This document shows positions 24,339 through 33,628 of a stretch of DNA of 64,000 nucleotides, piece by piece (positions within the stretch are counted from its first letter, which is position 1; each line of letters starts with the position of its first letter). The stretch is taken from positions 124,001-188,000 of the forward strand of contig NZ_KB891801.1 in assembly GCF_000373565.1 (NCBI RefSeq). The letters are read 5' to 3'. The notes under the pieces are model-generated. The model did no database searches, was not told where the DNA came from, and worked only from the letters and a program-made list of their open reading frames with translations. Source of the stretch: Streptomyces sp. HmicA12 (lineage in GTDB: Bacteria; Actinomycetota; Actinomycetes; Streptomycetales; Streptomycetaceae). The position numbers and the translations under genes were made by a program.

Positions 24339-27300
24339 GTGACCCAGGACGAGACAGCCCAGGCCTACCTACGATTCCCGCACCTGAGCGGCGAGCGACT
24401 GTGTTTCGCCGCCGAGGACGATCTATGGGTCGCCCCGCTGGACGGCTCGGCGCGGGCCTGGCGGGTCACCGTCGACCGCACCAAGGTCAGCCACCCGCGC
24501 TTCTCGCCGGACGGCCGGCACATCGCGTACACGACCTGGCGCAGCCTCGACCCCGAGATCCACCTGGCCCCGGTGGACGGCGGAGCCGCGCGCCGCCTCA
24601 CCTACTGGGGCAGCGTCGACACCCAGGTACGCGGCTGGACTCCCCCCGACAAGGACGGGAAGGCCGACATCCTCGCCGTCGCCTCGCACGGCGAGCCCTT
24701 CTCCTACTTCACCTTCGCCTACAGCGTGCCCACCGACGGCTCCCCCGGCGGCAAGCTCCCCTGGGGCCCGGTCTCCGACATCCAGGTCGCCGACATCGAC
24801 GGCGAGCGGCAGACCCTCCTGCTCACCGGCACGCCGCCGCACGAACCGGCCGCCTGGAAGCGCTACCGGGGCGGCGCCCAGGGCCGCCTGTGGGTGCACG
24901 GACAACGGATCCTGGCCGACCTCGACGGGCACCTCGACGCCCCGATGTTCGTCGGCGACCGCATCGCGTTCCTCTCCGACCACGAGGGCATCGGCAACGT
25001 CTACTCCTGCCTGCCCGACGGCACCGACCTGACCCGGCACACCGACCACGACGCCTTCTACGCCCGGCACGCCTCGACCGACGGCACCCGCGTCGTCTAC
25101 CAGTGCGCGGGCGACCTGTGGATCCTGGACGACCTCGGCCCCGCCTCGCGGCCCCGCAGGCTGGAGGTCCGCCTCGGCGGCCCGCGCGCCGGGCGCCGCG
25201 GCTACCAGGTCCCGGCCGCCCACCACATCGACTCGCTCTCCGTCGACGAGACGGGCCGGGCCAGCGCGGTCGTCGTGCGCGGCTCCCTGTACTGGCTCAC
25301 CCACCGCGACGGACCGGCCCGCACCATCACCGACACCCCCGGGGTGCGGGTCCGCCTCCCGGAGATGCTGGGCTCCGGCGGGCAGGTCGCCTACGTCACC
25401 GACGCCGAGGGCGAGGACGCCGTCGAGATCGCCTACCTCCCGCGGGCCAGCGGCGACCGGGAGCCCCGGCGGCTCGCCTCCGGCGGACTCGGCCGCGTGC
25501 AGGAACTCGTCGCGGACTCCGAGGGCGAGCGCCTCGCCATCGCGTCGAACGACGGGCGGCTGCTCCTCATCGACGCGACCGAGGAGTCGAACGGCGAGGT
25601 CACCGAGCTGATCCGGTCCACCAACGGCCCGGTCCGCGATCTCGCCTTCTCCCCCGACGGCACCTGGCTGACCTGGTCCCACCCGGGCGTCGGCCGCTCC
25701 CTGCGCCAGATCAAGATGGCGCGCATCGCCGGGCCCGCCGCCCGGACGATCGTCGACGTCACCAACGGCCGCTTCGAGGACGAGAACCCGGTCTTCACCC
25801 GCGACGGCCGCTACCTGGCGTTCCTGTCCTGGCGCGGCTTCGACCCGGTCTACGACGTGCACACCGGCGACCTGTCCTTCCCGCTGGGCTGCCGCCCCTA
25901 CCTCGTACCGCTCTCCTCGGCCACCCCCTCCCCGTTCGCGCTCTCGCCGGACGGACGCACCGCGGCGGGCGGCCTGGACCCGGGGGACGAGGGGGACGGC
26001 GACGGCACGCCGACCGTCGAGATCGAGGGCCTCGCCAACCGCGTCGTGCCCTTCCCGGTCGCGGCCTCCAAGTACTCGGCGCTGCACCCGGTCTCCGGCG
26101 GCGGCCTGGTCTGGCTGCGCTGGCCGATCTCGGGCGCGCTCGGCGAGACGTTCGCCAACCCGGCCGACCCCTCGGCCCAGCCGACCCTCGAACACTTCAA
26201 CCTCGCCAAGGGCAAGAAGACCCAACTCGTCGACCACATGGACTGGTTCGCGGTCAGCGGCGACGGCGGCCGGCTCGTCGTCGGCGACGAGGGCGACCTC
26301 CAGGCGGTCCCCTCCACCGAGGCCGGCGACAGCGACTCCACGGTCTGGATCGACCTGCGTCGCATCCTGCACGAGGCCGACCCGGCCGCCGAGTGGCGCC
26401 AGGCCTTCGACGAGGCGGGCCGGATCATCCGCGCCTACTTCTGGGAACCGAGGATGTGCGGCATCGACTGGGACGCCGTCCTCGACCAGTACCGGCCGCT
26501 CGTCGAACGGGTCGCGTCGCCGGACGAGTTCGCCGACCTGCTGCGCGAGGTCCTCGGTGAACTGGGCACCTCGCACGCGTACGTGGCCGCCGCCCGCCGC
26601 AACGAGGGCCCGCCGCACTACCAGCGCGCCCAGGGCCTGCTCGGCGCCAACTTCGTGTGCCGGGACGGCAGTTGGCTGGTCTCCCGGATCCTGCCCGGTG
26701 ACTCCTCGGACTCCAAGGCCCGCTCCCCGCTGGCCGGCACCGGCATCCGCGAGGGCGCCGCGCTCACCCACGTGGACGGCCGCCCGGTCGACCCGGTGGC
26801 GGGCCCGTTCCCGCTGCTCGCGGGCGCCGGCGGCACCACGGTCGAGCTGACCTTCACCCCGGCCGAGGGCGAGGGCCGCGCACGCCGGGTCGCCGTGGTC
26901 CCCCTCATCGACGAACGCCCCCTGCGCTACCAGGACTGGGTCGCCAAACGGCGCGCCGTCGTACGGGAGTTGAGCGGCGGCAAGTGCGGCTACCTGCACA
27001 TTCCCGACATGGGCGGCTCCGGCTGGGCCCAGTTCAACCGCGACCTGCGCATGGAGGTCTCCCGGCCCGCCCTCATCGTCGACGTGCGCGGCAACGCGGG
27101 CGGACACATCAGCGAACTGGTCGTCGAGAAACTGACCCGGAAGATCATCGGCTGGGACCTCACACGGAACGCCCAGGCGGTCTCGTACGCGTCAAATGCC
27201 CCTAGAGGACCGGTGGTCGCGCTCGCCGACGAGGCCACGTCCTCCGACGGCGACATGATCACCGCCGCTTTCAAGCTGCTCGCGCTCGGCCCGGTCGTCG

Positions 27301-27605
27301 GGCAGCGCACCTGGGGCGGCGTCGTCGGCATGACCGGACGCCACACGCTCGGCGACGGCACGGTGATCACCGTGCCGATGAACGCGGCCTGGTTCCCCGA
27401 GTACGGCTGGAGCATCGAGAACCGGGGCGTCGACCCCGACATCGAGGTGCTGCGCACCCCGCTCGACTGGGCGGAGGGCCGGCACGCCCAGCTCGACGAC
27501 GCGGTCGAACTCGCCCTGAACCTGCTGAAGGAGCAGGGCGCCCTGACCCCGCCGGACTACGCGGACGTACCGGACCGGCGGCGCCCGAAGCTGCCGCCCC
27601 GGTAA
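24339..27605 (+). CDS. Tricorn protease homologue (S41-type)
   Basis: Tricorn is a giant cytoplasmic protease that degrades peptides released by the proteasome. The N-terminal 650 residues are beta-propeller repeats (SPDGRHIAYTTW, SPDGTWLTWSHP, TRDGRYLAFLSW). A PDZ region (LTHVDGRPVDP) and the catalytic domains follow: S745-H746 in LGTSHAYV, S969-D970 in ATSSDGDM and E1027 in WSIENRGVDPD. These match the archaeal S745/H746, S965-D966 and E1023 closely in number. The GTG start at MTQDETAQAYLRFPHLSG is preferred because family similarity starts there; an upstream GTG at 24258 would add 27 residues of repeat-like sequence. Confidence 0.92.
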   Translation: MTQDETAQAYLRFPHLSGERLCFAAEDDLWVAPLDGSARAWRVTVDRTKVSHPRFSPDGRHIAYTTWRSLDPEIHLAPVDGGAARRLTYWGSVDTQVRGWTPPDKDGKADILAVASHGEPFSYFTFAYSVPTDGSPGGKLPWGPVSDIQVADIDGERQTLLLTGTPPHEPAAWKRYRGGAQGRLWVHGQRILADLDGHLDAPMFVGDRIAFLSDHEGIGNVYSCLPDGTDLTRHTDHDAFYARHASTDGTRVVYQCAGDLWILDDLGPASRPRRLEVRLGGPRAGRRGYQVPAAHHIDSLSVDETGRASAVVVRGSLYWLTHRDGPARTITDTPGVRVRLPEMLGSGGQVAYVTDAEGEDAVEIAYLPRASGDREPRRLASGGLGRVQELVADSEGERLAIASNDGRLLLIDATEESNGEVTELIRSTNGPVRDLAFSPDGTWLTWSHPGVGRSLRQIKMARIAGPAARTIVDVTNGRFEDENPVFTRDGRYLAFLSWRGFDPVYDVHTGDLSFPLGCRPYLVPLSSATPSPFALSPDGRTAAGGLDPGDEGDGDGTPTVEIEGLANRVVPFPVAASKYSALHPVSGGGLVWLRWPISGALGETFANPADPSAQPTLEHFNLAKGKKTQLVDHMDWFAVSGDGGRLVVGDEGDLQAVPSTEAGDSDSTVWIDLRRILHEADPAAEWRQAFDEAGRIIRAYFWEPRMCGIDWDAVLDQYRPLVERVASPDEFADLLREVLGELGTSHAYVAAARRNEGPPHYQRAQGLLGANFVCRDGSWLVSRILPGDSSDSKARSPLAGTGIREGAALTHVDGRPVDPVAGPFPLLAGAGGTTVELTFTPAEGEGRARRVAVVPLIDERPLRYQDWVAKRRAVVRELSGGKCGYLHIPDMGGSGWAQFNRDLRMEVSRPALIVDVRGNAGGHISELVVEKLTRKIIGWDLTRNAQAVSYASNAPRGPVVALADEATSSDGDMITAAFKLLALGPVVGQRTWGGVVGMTGRHTLGDGTVITVPMNAAWFPEYGWSIENRGVDPDIEVLRTPLDWAEGRHAQLDDAVELALNLLKEQGALTPPDYADVPDRRRPKLPPR

Positions 27606-27627
27606 CTCCCTTACGGGGCGAACGAGT

Positions 27628-27658
27628 TGAGCCCCACCCGGAGACCGGGTGGGGCTCA
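27628..27658. terminator. Bidirectional terminator between tricorn and csbD-like gene
   Basis: A perfect 14-base stem (TGAGCCCCACCCGG with its complement) encloses an AGA loop. It lies 22 bases after the tricorn stop and 42 bases before the convergent CsbD stop, so it can serve both transcripts. No long T-run follows. Confidence 0.85.
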
Positions 27659-27700
27659 GGTCACGATGCGCTCAAGGAGCGCTCGGGACGGACTCGGAGG

Positions 27701-27901
27701 TCAGGAGTCCTGCTGGAACTTCTCCTGGGCCTGCTGAGCACGGTCGCCCACTTCGTCCTGACCCTGCTGAGCACGCTCGCTCGCCTGGTCCTGACCCTGC
27801 TGAGCGCGCTCGCTCGCCTCGTCCTTGGCGCCGCCGAACTTCTCCTTCGCCTGGTCCTGGAGCTGGTCGGCCTTGTCCTTGAACTGGTCCATGATGCCCA
27901 T
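27701..27901 (-). CDS. CsbD family stress protein
   Basis: CsbD-like proteins are small, hydrophilic and abundant under stress; their molecular role is unknown. The 66-residue product begins MGIMDQFKDKADQLQDQAKEKFGGAKDEA, the usual CsbD pattern, and has no Cys or Trp. A ten-residue unit ASERAQQGQD occurs twice in tandem in the middle (30-base DNA duplication), which lengthens the predicted helix by whole turns. The stop faces the terminator shared with tricorn. Confidence 0.85.
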   Translation of the reverse strand: MGIMDQFKDKADQLQDQAKEKFGGAKDEASERAQQGQDQASERAQQGQDEVGDRAQQAQEKFQQDS

Positions 27902-28016
27902 GCTTGTTCACTCCCGTTGGTGGGTGAGGGGATCGGGCCTCGACCAGACTGACACGGCGGAACATATGCCGCATTTCGATCAGTGACCGACCGTGCAGGG
28001 GCGTAAAAAGCGCAGG

Positions 28017-28892
28017 TCAGCGACCTCGTACCGATTCGTCGGCGGCCCCACCGGCCCCGACCAGTCCCTTCGAGACGCTGCCGAGCCGCCCCTCGAAGCG
28101 GCGCATCTCGCGCTGCCCGACGGTCCCGATGAGCGCGGGCAGGTACCCGCGGATGCCCTGCATGCCGCGCAGCCACCACTGCGCGTACACGTGCGAGGAC
28201 CGCCGCTCGATGCCGTCCACGATCCGGTCGACGGCCGGGCCCAGCGGATACGTCTTGTTCGACGGCCACGGCAGCCGCTGACGCAGCTCGCGCATCACGT
28301 CGTCCTGGTCGGCACCGCGCACCATGTCGGTGTCGGTCCACGACAGATAACCGACACCCACCTGGACACCCTTGTAGCCGACCTCGGCCCGCAGGCTGTG
28401 CGCGTACGCCTCGACACCCGACTTGGACGCGCAGTACGCGCTCATCATCGGCGCCGGGGTGATCGCGGCGAGCGAGGCGATCTGCAGCAAGTAGCCGCGC
28501 GATTCCATGAGTACGGGCAGGAAGGCGCGGGCGGTGACGGCCGACCCGATGAGGTTGACCTCGATGACACGGCGCCAGGCGACGGGGTCGGAGTCCACGA
28601 ACGGACCGCCGGTGGCCACACCGGCGTTGGCCACGACGATGTCGACCTTCCCGAACCGGTCCTTCACCTGCTGCGCGACCCGCGCCATCGCCACATGGTC
28701 GGTGACATCGGCGTGCCACCAGTCGGCGTCGGAGTGCAGCCGCCCCGCGACCTGCTTCAACTCGTCCGGCTCCAGCCCGACCAGCGCGATCTTGGCGCCG
28801 CGCGCCGACAGCTTCCGGGCGAGCAGCTCACCGACCCCGCGCGCCGCACCCGTGACGACCGCGACCTGACCTTCGAGACTGACCTTGCTCAT
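28017..28892 (-). CDS. SDR family oxidoreductase, third gene of the FMO operon
   Basis: The N-terminus has VTGAARGVGELLARKL (TGxxxGxG), NAGVA follows, and the catalytic Tyr/Lys are in SAYCASKSG. The product is 291 residues with a C-terminal tail that includes VDRIVDGIERRSSHVYAQWW, as in mycobacterial SadH-like SDRs. Its ATG overlaps the hydrolase stop by four bases, so it is coupled to the two upstream genes. With an FMO and an alpha/beta hydrolase it probably acts on a lipid-like ketone, alcohol or ester, by comparison with the mycobacterial mymA operon. The substrate is inferred only. Confidence 0.88.
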   Translation of the reverse strand: MSKVSLEGQVAVVTGAARGVGELLARKLSARGAKIALVGLEPDELKQVAGRLHSDADWWHADVTDHVAMARVAQQVKDRFGKVDIVVANAGVATGGPFVDSDPVAWRRVIEVNLIGSAVTARAFLPVLMESRGYLLQIASLAAITPAPMMSAYCASKSGVEAYAHSLRAEVGYKGVQVGVGYLSWTDTDMVRGADQDDVMRELRQRLPWPSNKTYPLGPAVDRIVDGIERRSSHVYAQWWLRGMQGIRGYLPALIGTVGQREMRRFEGRLGSVSKGLVGAGGAADESVRGR

Positions 28893-29821
28893 GCGGCATC
28901 GGCCCCCTTCACCTTGATGTATGCGTCGGACAGTTCACGGATCCTCGCGGTGACCGCGTCCGGCGCCTCGATCGGCGTCATGTGACCGAGCCCCGGCAGC
29001 TCGGTCAGGCCCACGCAGTTCGGCAGCTCGGAGGCTATCCGCCGGGCGTGCACGACCGGGGTGAGCCGGTCGGCGGTCCCGCCGAGCACGGCCACCGGCA
29101 TCGCCAGATCCCGTACGCCCTGGTCGACCTGGAGGTGTTCGAGCACCTGCGACCAGCCGTACCGGACCCCGCGCGGACACGCGTGCACGATCCGCGCGCA
29201 CGCCTCGACCTTGTCGGGCGACGAACCCGGGCCCATCGTCCCGTACTTGAGGATCCGCCGGGCGACCGGAGTGACCGGACCGAGCGGCGCCCTGGAACCG
29301 AGGATCGCCCGGGTCAGCCGCGTCCGCAGCCCGCTCGCCCGCAGCAGCGGCACCACGGTCGACTCGTCGACCAGCCGCGAACTGCCGGTGCTGCACAGCA
29401 GGACGGCGGCGGCGTGCTCCGTGAGCTTCGCGCGCCCCGCGGCGGCCATCAGCGTCATGGCCCCCATGGAGTGCCCGACGAGCACGGCTTCCTGCCCCGG
29501 CGCGAGCGTCGCGGTGAGCACGGCCTCCAGATCGTCGGCCAACATGTCAGTGGTGTAGGGAAGTTGAGCGGAGGCGGGGCTGCGCCCGTGCCCCCGCTGG
29601 TCGTACACGATCACCCGGTGATCGGTGGCGAGGGCGCGCACCTGCGCCGCCCAGAAGGCGATCGAGCAGGTCCAGCCGTGCGCGAGCACGACGGCGGGCC
29701 CGTCGGCGGGGCCGTGCACCTCGACGTGCAGCCGGGCGCCGTCCGCCGAGGTCACGGTCAGCTCGTCGGCGGCGACGGGCGGCGCGTGGGGCCCGGTCCG
29801 CACATGCATGAGGCGGCTCAC
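28889..29821 (-). CDS. Alpha/beta hydrolase, second gene of the FMO operon
   Basis: The alpha/beta hydrolase fold is shown by LAHGWTCSIAFW (oxyanion HGW), YDQRGHGRS and the nucleophile elbow LVGHSMGAM; the catalytic His is in PGLGHMTPIEAPD near the C-terminus. The GTG start overlaps the FMO stop (GTGA), which favours it over the longer open frame that only runs inside the FMO gene; it gives 310 residues. An ATG four codons later is an alternative start. It may hydrolyse the ester made by a Baeyer-Villiger-type FMO. LipR of the mycobacterial mymA operon is the analogue. Confidence 0.9.
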   Translation of the reverse strand: MSRLMHVRTGPHAPPVAADELTVTSADGARLHVEVHGPADGPAVVLAHGWTCSIAFWAAQVRALATDHRVIVYDQRGHGRSPASAQLPYTTDMLADDLEAVLTATLAPGQEAVLVGHSMGAMTLMAAAGRAKLTEHAAAVLLCSTGSSRLVDESTVVPLLRASGLRTRLTRAILGSRAPLGPVTPVARRILKYGTMGPGSSPDKVEACARIVHACPRGVRYGWSQVLEHLQVDQGVRDLAMPVAVLGGTADRLTPVVHARRIASELPNCVGLTELPGLGHMTPIEAPDAVTARIRELSDAYIKVKGADAA

Positions 29822-31353
29822 GCGGCACTCACCTCCGTCTTCTTCTTCGTACGGCGCTCGGCGGAGGAAGCATCGACGGGCGGCCGCACCACCTCGTACT
29901 CCCCCACGTCCACATGCCGTGTGGCCTGCCGGAACTCGGTCGTCGTGCCGGGCCACACCGTCGTGTTGCGCCCGTTCTCGTCCAGGTACCAGCTGTCGCA
30001 GCCACCGGTGTTCCACACGGTGCGCCGCATCCGGTCCTGCACGCGGTTGTTCCACCCGTTGACGGCGGTCTCGCGCGGCGTGAGAGCGACGCGGCCACCG
30101 AGCACGTTCAACTGCCGCATGTAGTCGGCCATGTAGTTCAGCTGCGACTCGATCATCAGGATCATCGAGGAGTTCCCGAGCCCGGTGTTCGGCCCGATGA
30201 TCGTCATGAAGTTCGGGAAGCCCGCGGCCGTGGCCCCGCGCAGCGCCGCCATCCCGCCCTTCCAGCTCTCGGCGAGGCTGACGCCCCCGGCACCGACGAC
30301 CCGCTCGGCGATCGGCATGTCCGTGACGTGGAACCCGGTGCCGAAGACGATCGCGTCGACCTCGGCCTCGGTGCCGTCGGCGGCGACGAGCGTGTTCCCG
30401 CGGATCTCGCTCAGCCCGGACGCGACGACGTCCACATTCGGCTGCGCGAGCGCGGGGTAGTAGGCGTTCGACAGCAGGATGCGCTTGCAGCCGATGCGGT
30501 AGTCGGGCGTGAGCTTGGCCCGCAGCGCCGGGTCCTTGATCGCCCGGTACATGTTCCGCTTGGCGAGCTGCTCGACCATGCCGAGCTCATTCGGCCGCTT
30601 GGTGAACGCCTGGACCTGCAACTCCCGTATCCCCCACAGCAGTCCGCGCCGGGCCTGCGTGGTGAACGGCAGCTGGCGGTGCAGCCAGCGCTCGGCCTTG
30701 GTGATGGCGCGGTCGGCGCGCGGCATGACCCACGGGGGCGTGCGCTGGAAGAGGGTGAGCCGCCCGACCTCCTTCTGGACGGCCGGCACGATCTGGATGG
30801 CCGACGCGCCCGTCCCTATCATGGCGACGCGCTTGCCCCGAAGGTCGTAGTCGTGGTCCCAGCGGGCGGAGTGGAAGACCTTCCCCCGGAAGCCGTCGAG
30901 CCCCTTGATGTCCGGGACCTTCGGGTCGGAGAGCGGCCCGGTGGCGGAGACGACGACGTCGGCGGTGAGCGTGCCGCTCGCGGTCTCGATCTCCCACCAC
31001 AGCTTCTCGCCGTCCCAACGCGCCTGCTTCACCTCGGAGTTGAGGCGAATGTGCGGGCGCAGCCGGAAGGTGTCGGCGACCTGCTCCAGGTACTCCTGGA
31101 TGCGCTCCTGCCCGGAGAAGGTCCGTGGCCAGTCCGGGTTCGGGGCGAAGGAGAACGAGTACAGGTGGGACGGCACGTCGCAGGCGCACCCCGGGTAGCT
31201 GTTGTCCCGCCAGGTGCCACCGACCGCGTCGGCGCGCTCCAGGACCACGAAGTCGGTGACGCCCTCACGACGCAGCCTGACGGCCGCGCCGAGCCCGCCG
31301 AACCCGGATCCGATCACCGCCACCCGTACGTGCTCGTGCTCGCGCTCGGTCAT
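29818..31353 (-). CDS. Flavin-containing monooxygenase, Baeyer-Villiger type
   Basis: The FAD-binding GSGFGGLG is at residues 15-22, and a second nucleotide site is GTGASAIQIVP near 180. The Baeyer-Villiger fingerprint FxGxxxHxxxW occurs as FRGKVFHSARW at 155-165. The product is 511 residues, typical of type I BVMO/FMO enzymes, which use NADPH and oxygen to insert oxygen next to a ketone. It heads a three-gene operon with 4-base overlaps. Upstream are two palindromes and a divergent MerR gene, the likely regulator. The substrate is unknown. Confidence 0.93.
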   Translation of the reverse strand: MTEREHEHVRVAVIGSGFGGLGAAVRLRREGVTDFVVLERADAVGGTWRDNSYPGCACDVPSHLYSFSFAPNPDWPRTFSGQERIQEYLEQVADTFRLRPHIRLNSEVKQARWDGEKLWWEIETASGTLTADVVVSATGPLSDPKVPDIKGLDGFRGKVFHSARWDHDYDLRGKRVAMIGTGASAIQIVPAVQKEVGRLTLFQRTPPWVMPRADRAITKAERWLHRQLPFTTQARRGLLWGIRELQVQAFTKRPNELGMVEQLAKRNMYRAIKDPALRAKLTPDYRIGCKRILLSNAYYPALAQPNVDVVASGLSEIRGNTLVAADGTEAEVDAIVFGTGFHVTDMPIAERVVGAGGVSLAESWKGGMAALRGATAAGFPNFMTIIGPNTGLGNSSMILMIESQLNYMADYMRQLNVLGGRVALTPRETAVNGWNNRVQDRMRRTVWNTGGCDSWYLDENGRNTTVWPGTTTEFRQATRHVDVGEYEVVRPPVDASSAERRTKKKTEVSAA

Positions 31354-31380
31354 CCCTGCGCCTCCCTAGCCGCGCGACTC

Positions 31381-31398
31381 TGCCAGTGAACACTGGCA
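31381..31398 (-). promoter_or_regulatory. Palindrome in front of the FMO operon
   Basis: TGCCAGTG-AA-CACTGGCA is a perfect 8-base inverted repeat centred about 37 bases upstream of the FMO start codon. Its position suits an operator over the FMO promoter. The binding protein is unknown; the divergent MerR regulator or a TetR protein encoded elsewhere are both possible. Confidence 0.6.
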
Positions 31399-31423
31399 CA
31401 GTCAGGAGGGTAGAGCAGCAACA

Positions 31424-31466
31424 TACCGAGCGGTAGGGGTTGGCCCGAGGAAAGTTACCAGCGGTA
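31424..31466. promoter_or_regulatory. Pair of TACCNGCGGTA-like operator sites before the MerR gene
   Basis: TACCG-AG-CGGTA (31424-31435) is a perfect palindrome, and TACC-AGC-GGTA (31456-31466) is a shorter version of it, 32 bases further on. Both are within 62 bases of the MerR start. The repeated shape suggests two sites for one regulator, possibly MerR itself. Confidence 0.5.
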
Positions 31467-31484
31467 CGACATAGGGTTCCTGCC

Positions 31485-32150
31485 GTGGCGAACCAAGCGA
31501 CGGAACCCGGCGAGAAGCGCGAATACCGCATGGAGGAACTGGCCGAGGCGGCCGGCATCACGGTGCGCACCGTGCGCTTCTACCGCGAGCGCGGCCTCAT
31601 CAGGCCCCCGCGCCGCGAGGGCCGCATCGCCTGGTACGACGACACGCACCTGGCCCGCCTGCAGACGATCGCCCAGCTCCTGGAGCGCGGCCACACCCTC
31701 AACGGCATCGCGGAGCTCTCCGAGGCCTTCGACCGCGGCCGCGACGTCGCCGAACTCCTCGGCCTCGGCGAACCCACCGAGGAGATCCCGGTCCGCCTGA
31801 CCGCCACCGAACTGGCCGACCACTTCGCCGACGACGTGACCCCGGAGAACCTCCAGGCCGCCCTGGACCTCGGCTACCTGGGCACCGACGGCGAGGAGAT
31901 CGTGCACATCAGCCGCCGCCTGCTGGACGTGTCGGCGGCCCTGGTCCGCGAGGGCATCCCGCTCGCCGAGGTCCTCGCGGCGGCGAAGACGGTCCGCGAA
32001 CACGCGAACGCCCTGGCCACCCTCTTCCACGACCTGGTCCTCGCCCACGGCACGGACACGGACGTCCAACGCCTGCGCCCACTCGCCAAGTCGGTGGTGG
32101 AGGCGGAACTGTCGATGGCCCTGGACCGCAGGCTCAGCCCACGCGACTGA
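31485..32150 (+). CDS. MerR family transcriptional regulator
   Basis: The N-terminal winged helix (YRMEELAEAAGITVRTVRFYRERGLIRPP, then IAWYDDTHLARLQTIAQLLERGHTLNGI) is a clear MerR DNA-binding domain. The C-terminal 130 residues are helical, have no cysteines, and include a second alpha-helical domain rather than a metal site, so an organic ligand is likely. The GTG start (MANQATEPGEK) gives 221 residues. It is divergent from the FMO operon, and the shared 131-base region holds several palindromes. Confidence 0.9.
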   Translation: MANQATEPGEKREYRMEELAEAAGITVRTVRFYRERGLIRPPRREGRIAWYDDTHLARLQTIAQLLERGHTLNGIAELSEAFDRGRDVAELLGLGEPTEEIPVRLTATELADHFADDVTPENLQAALDLGYLGTDGEEIVHISRRLLDVSAALVREGIPLAEVLAAAKTVREHANALATLFHDLVLAHGTDTDVQRLRPLAKSVVEAELSMALDRRLSPRD

Positions 32151-32262
32151 GGAATGCCGTCACCCGTTCGAAGGATCTACCTCCGCCTGGGGCACGAATT
32201 CCCGTTCCTGATAAGAGAGTTGGCGCGAAACACCCCGGCGGCTGTCCTACCAGCCCCGGGGC

Positions 32263-33578
32263 ATGGCCAACACTTCTGGGAGTGCCAACATGCCCAAGCG
32301 TAGCCATTCCGGGTGCGGGCGCGCACTCGGCGCCGTACGACTCAGCCATGTCACCAAGGTGACGACATCACCCGCCAGGCAACGTGCGACCGTCCACACC
32401 CTCTCCGCCCACATCGGGTTCTCCCTGATCGGCGAGGCCGCCGACCTCGGCGTCTCCGCACGCGCGACGTCCCCCTTCGGCCGCCCCGCCCTGGGGCCGT
32501 GGCTCCGCCGCCCGGACAGCTACGACGCCGTCATCTGGTCACACGTCGACCGCGCCGTGCGATCTGTCGCGCACATGTCCGAGTTGATTGCTTGGGGATG
32601 CGAGCAGGCCGTCACCCTCGTCTTCGGACTGCCCGATGAGCCGGAGCCATTGACCATCACTCCCCAGGCGGACGGCCGCACCGTCCGCCGCGCCATGGAC
32701 CTGGCCTACGCCGCCGAGCAGGAATCTCGCACGATCTCCTCCCGGCTCACCGGCACCCACGGGGCGTCGCGCGCGGCCGGCCGCTATGGCGGGGGCCTCG
32801 TGCCGTTCGGGTACCGCACCCCTCCGGGGCGGGCTGGTGTCTCGCCCCGGCCCCAGAGGCCGCCGCGCTCGTGCGCGCCATCGTCGAGCAGGCTCAGGCA
32901 GGGCATTCCCTGACGGCGATCGCCCGGCGGCTCAACGACGAGGAAGTTCTCGTCCCTCGTGACCGGCACGCGCCGCTTCAAGGGCGGGCCACCGGTGGCA
33001 TCCGGCACGGACACTCCTTCGACCGATTCCGGTGGACATCGGGAACCCTGTCAAAGGTCCTGCGTTCGCCATCCCTGATGGGGCACCGAGTCCACCGGGG
33101 ACAGACCGTTCTCGACGAGGACGGCCACCCGGTCCTCATCGGCGAACCGGTGCTGAGCGAGGACGAGTTCGATGACCTCCAGGCCCTCCTGAAGGCCCGG
33201 TCCAACGGAACGAGAGGCGAGCGCCGCCCGACTTCCGCGCTTCTGACACGCCTCGCGCACTGCGCGGCCTGTGGTGGTCGCATGTACTACAGGGCACGCA
33301 CGTCCTACCTGTACGGCGACTACGTCTGCGCCGCCCCGGCAAAGGGCATGAGGTGCCCGGCGGCGGCCGCCATGCGGTCGGACTGGCTGGAGGACTACGT
33401 ACTCGACCGCTATCGCACAGCGACCGGCACGCGCGGGCCGGTGAGCCGCTCAGAGTTGCTGGCCGCCGAAGTGCGAGTCACCGTCTCCAAAGGCCGCTGC
33501 GGCGGCGCGGAGCGACTCGCAGGACCGGACACGTCGCGCCTGACGTTCACGATGGGGACGAAACCTCTGCCCGCTTGA
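32263..33578 (+). pseudogene. Frameshifted serine site-specific recombinase
   Basis: Two adjacent frames together make a large serine recombinase. The first has a degenerate resolvase domain (GAVRLSHVTKVTTSPARQ with the putative catalytic Ser, then DLGVSARATSPFGRPALGPWL and SHVDRAVRS) and runs to VPFGYR. The second frame resumes at APEAAALVRAIVEQA and holds the recombinase domain and a zinc ribbon (HCAACGGRMYYRAR...CPAA). The shift falls between 32820 and 32850. The C-terminal coiled-coil region also looks shortened before EVRVTVSKGRCGG. No attachment sites or cargo genes are visible, so it appears to be a decayed integrase. Confidence 0.8.
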
Positions 33579-33628
33579 CGGGGCGGGATCCGATGCGGGG
33601 CGCGTTCGAGCGCGCCCCGCACTTCACG

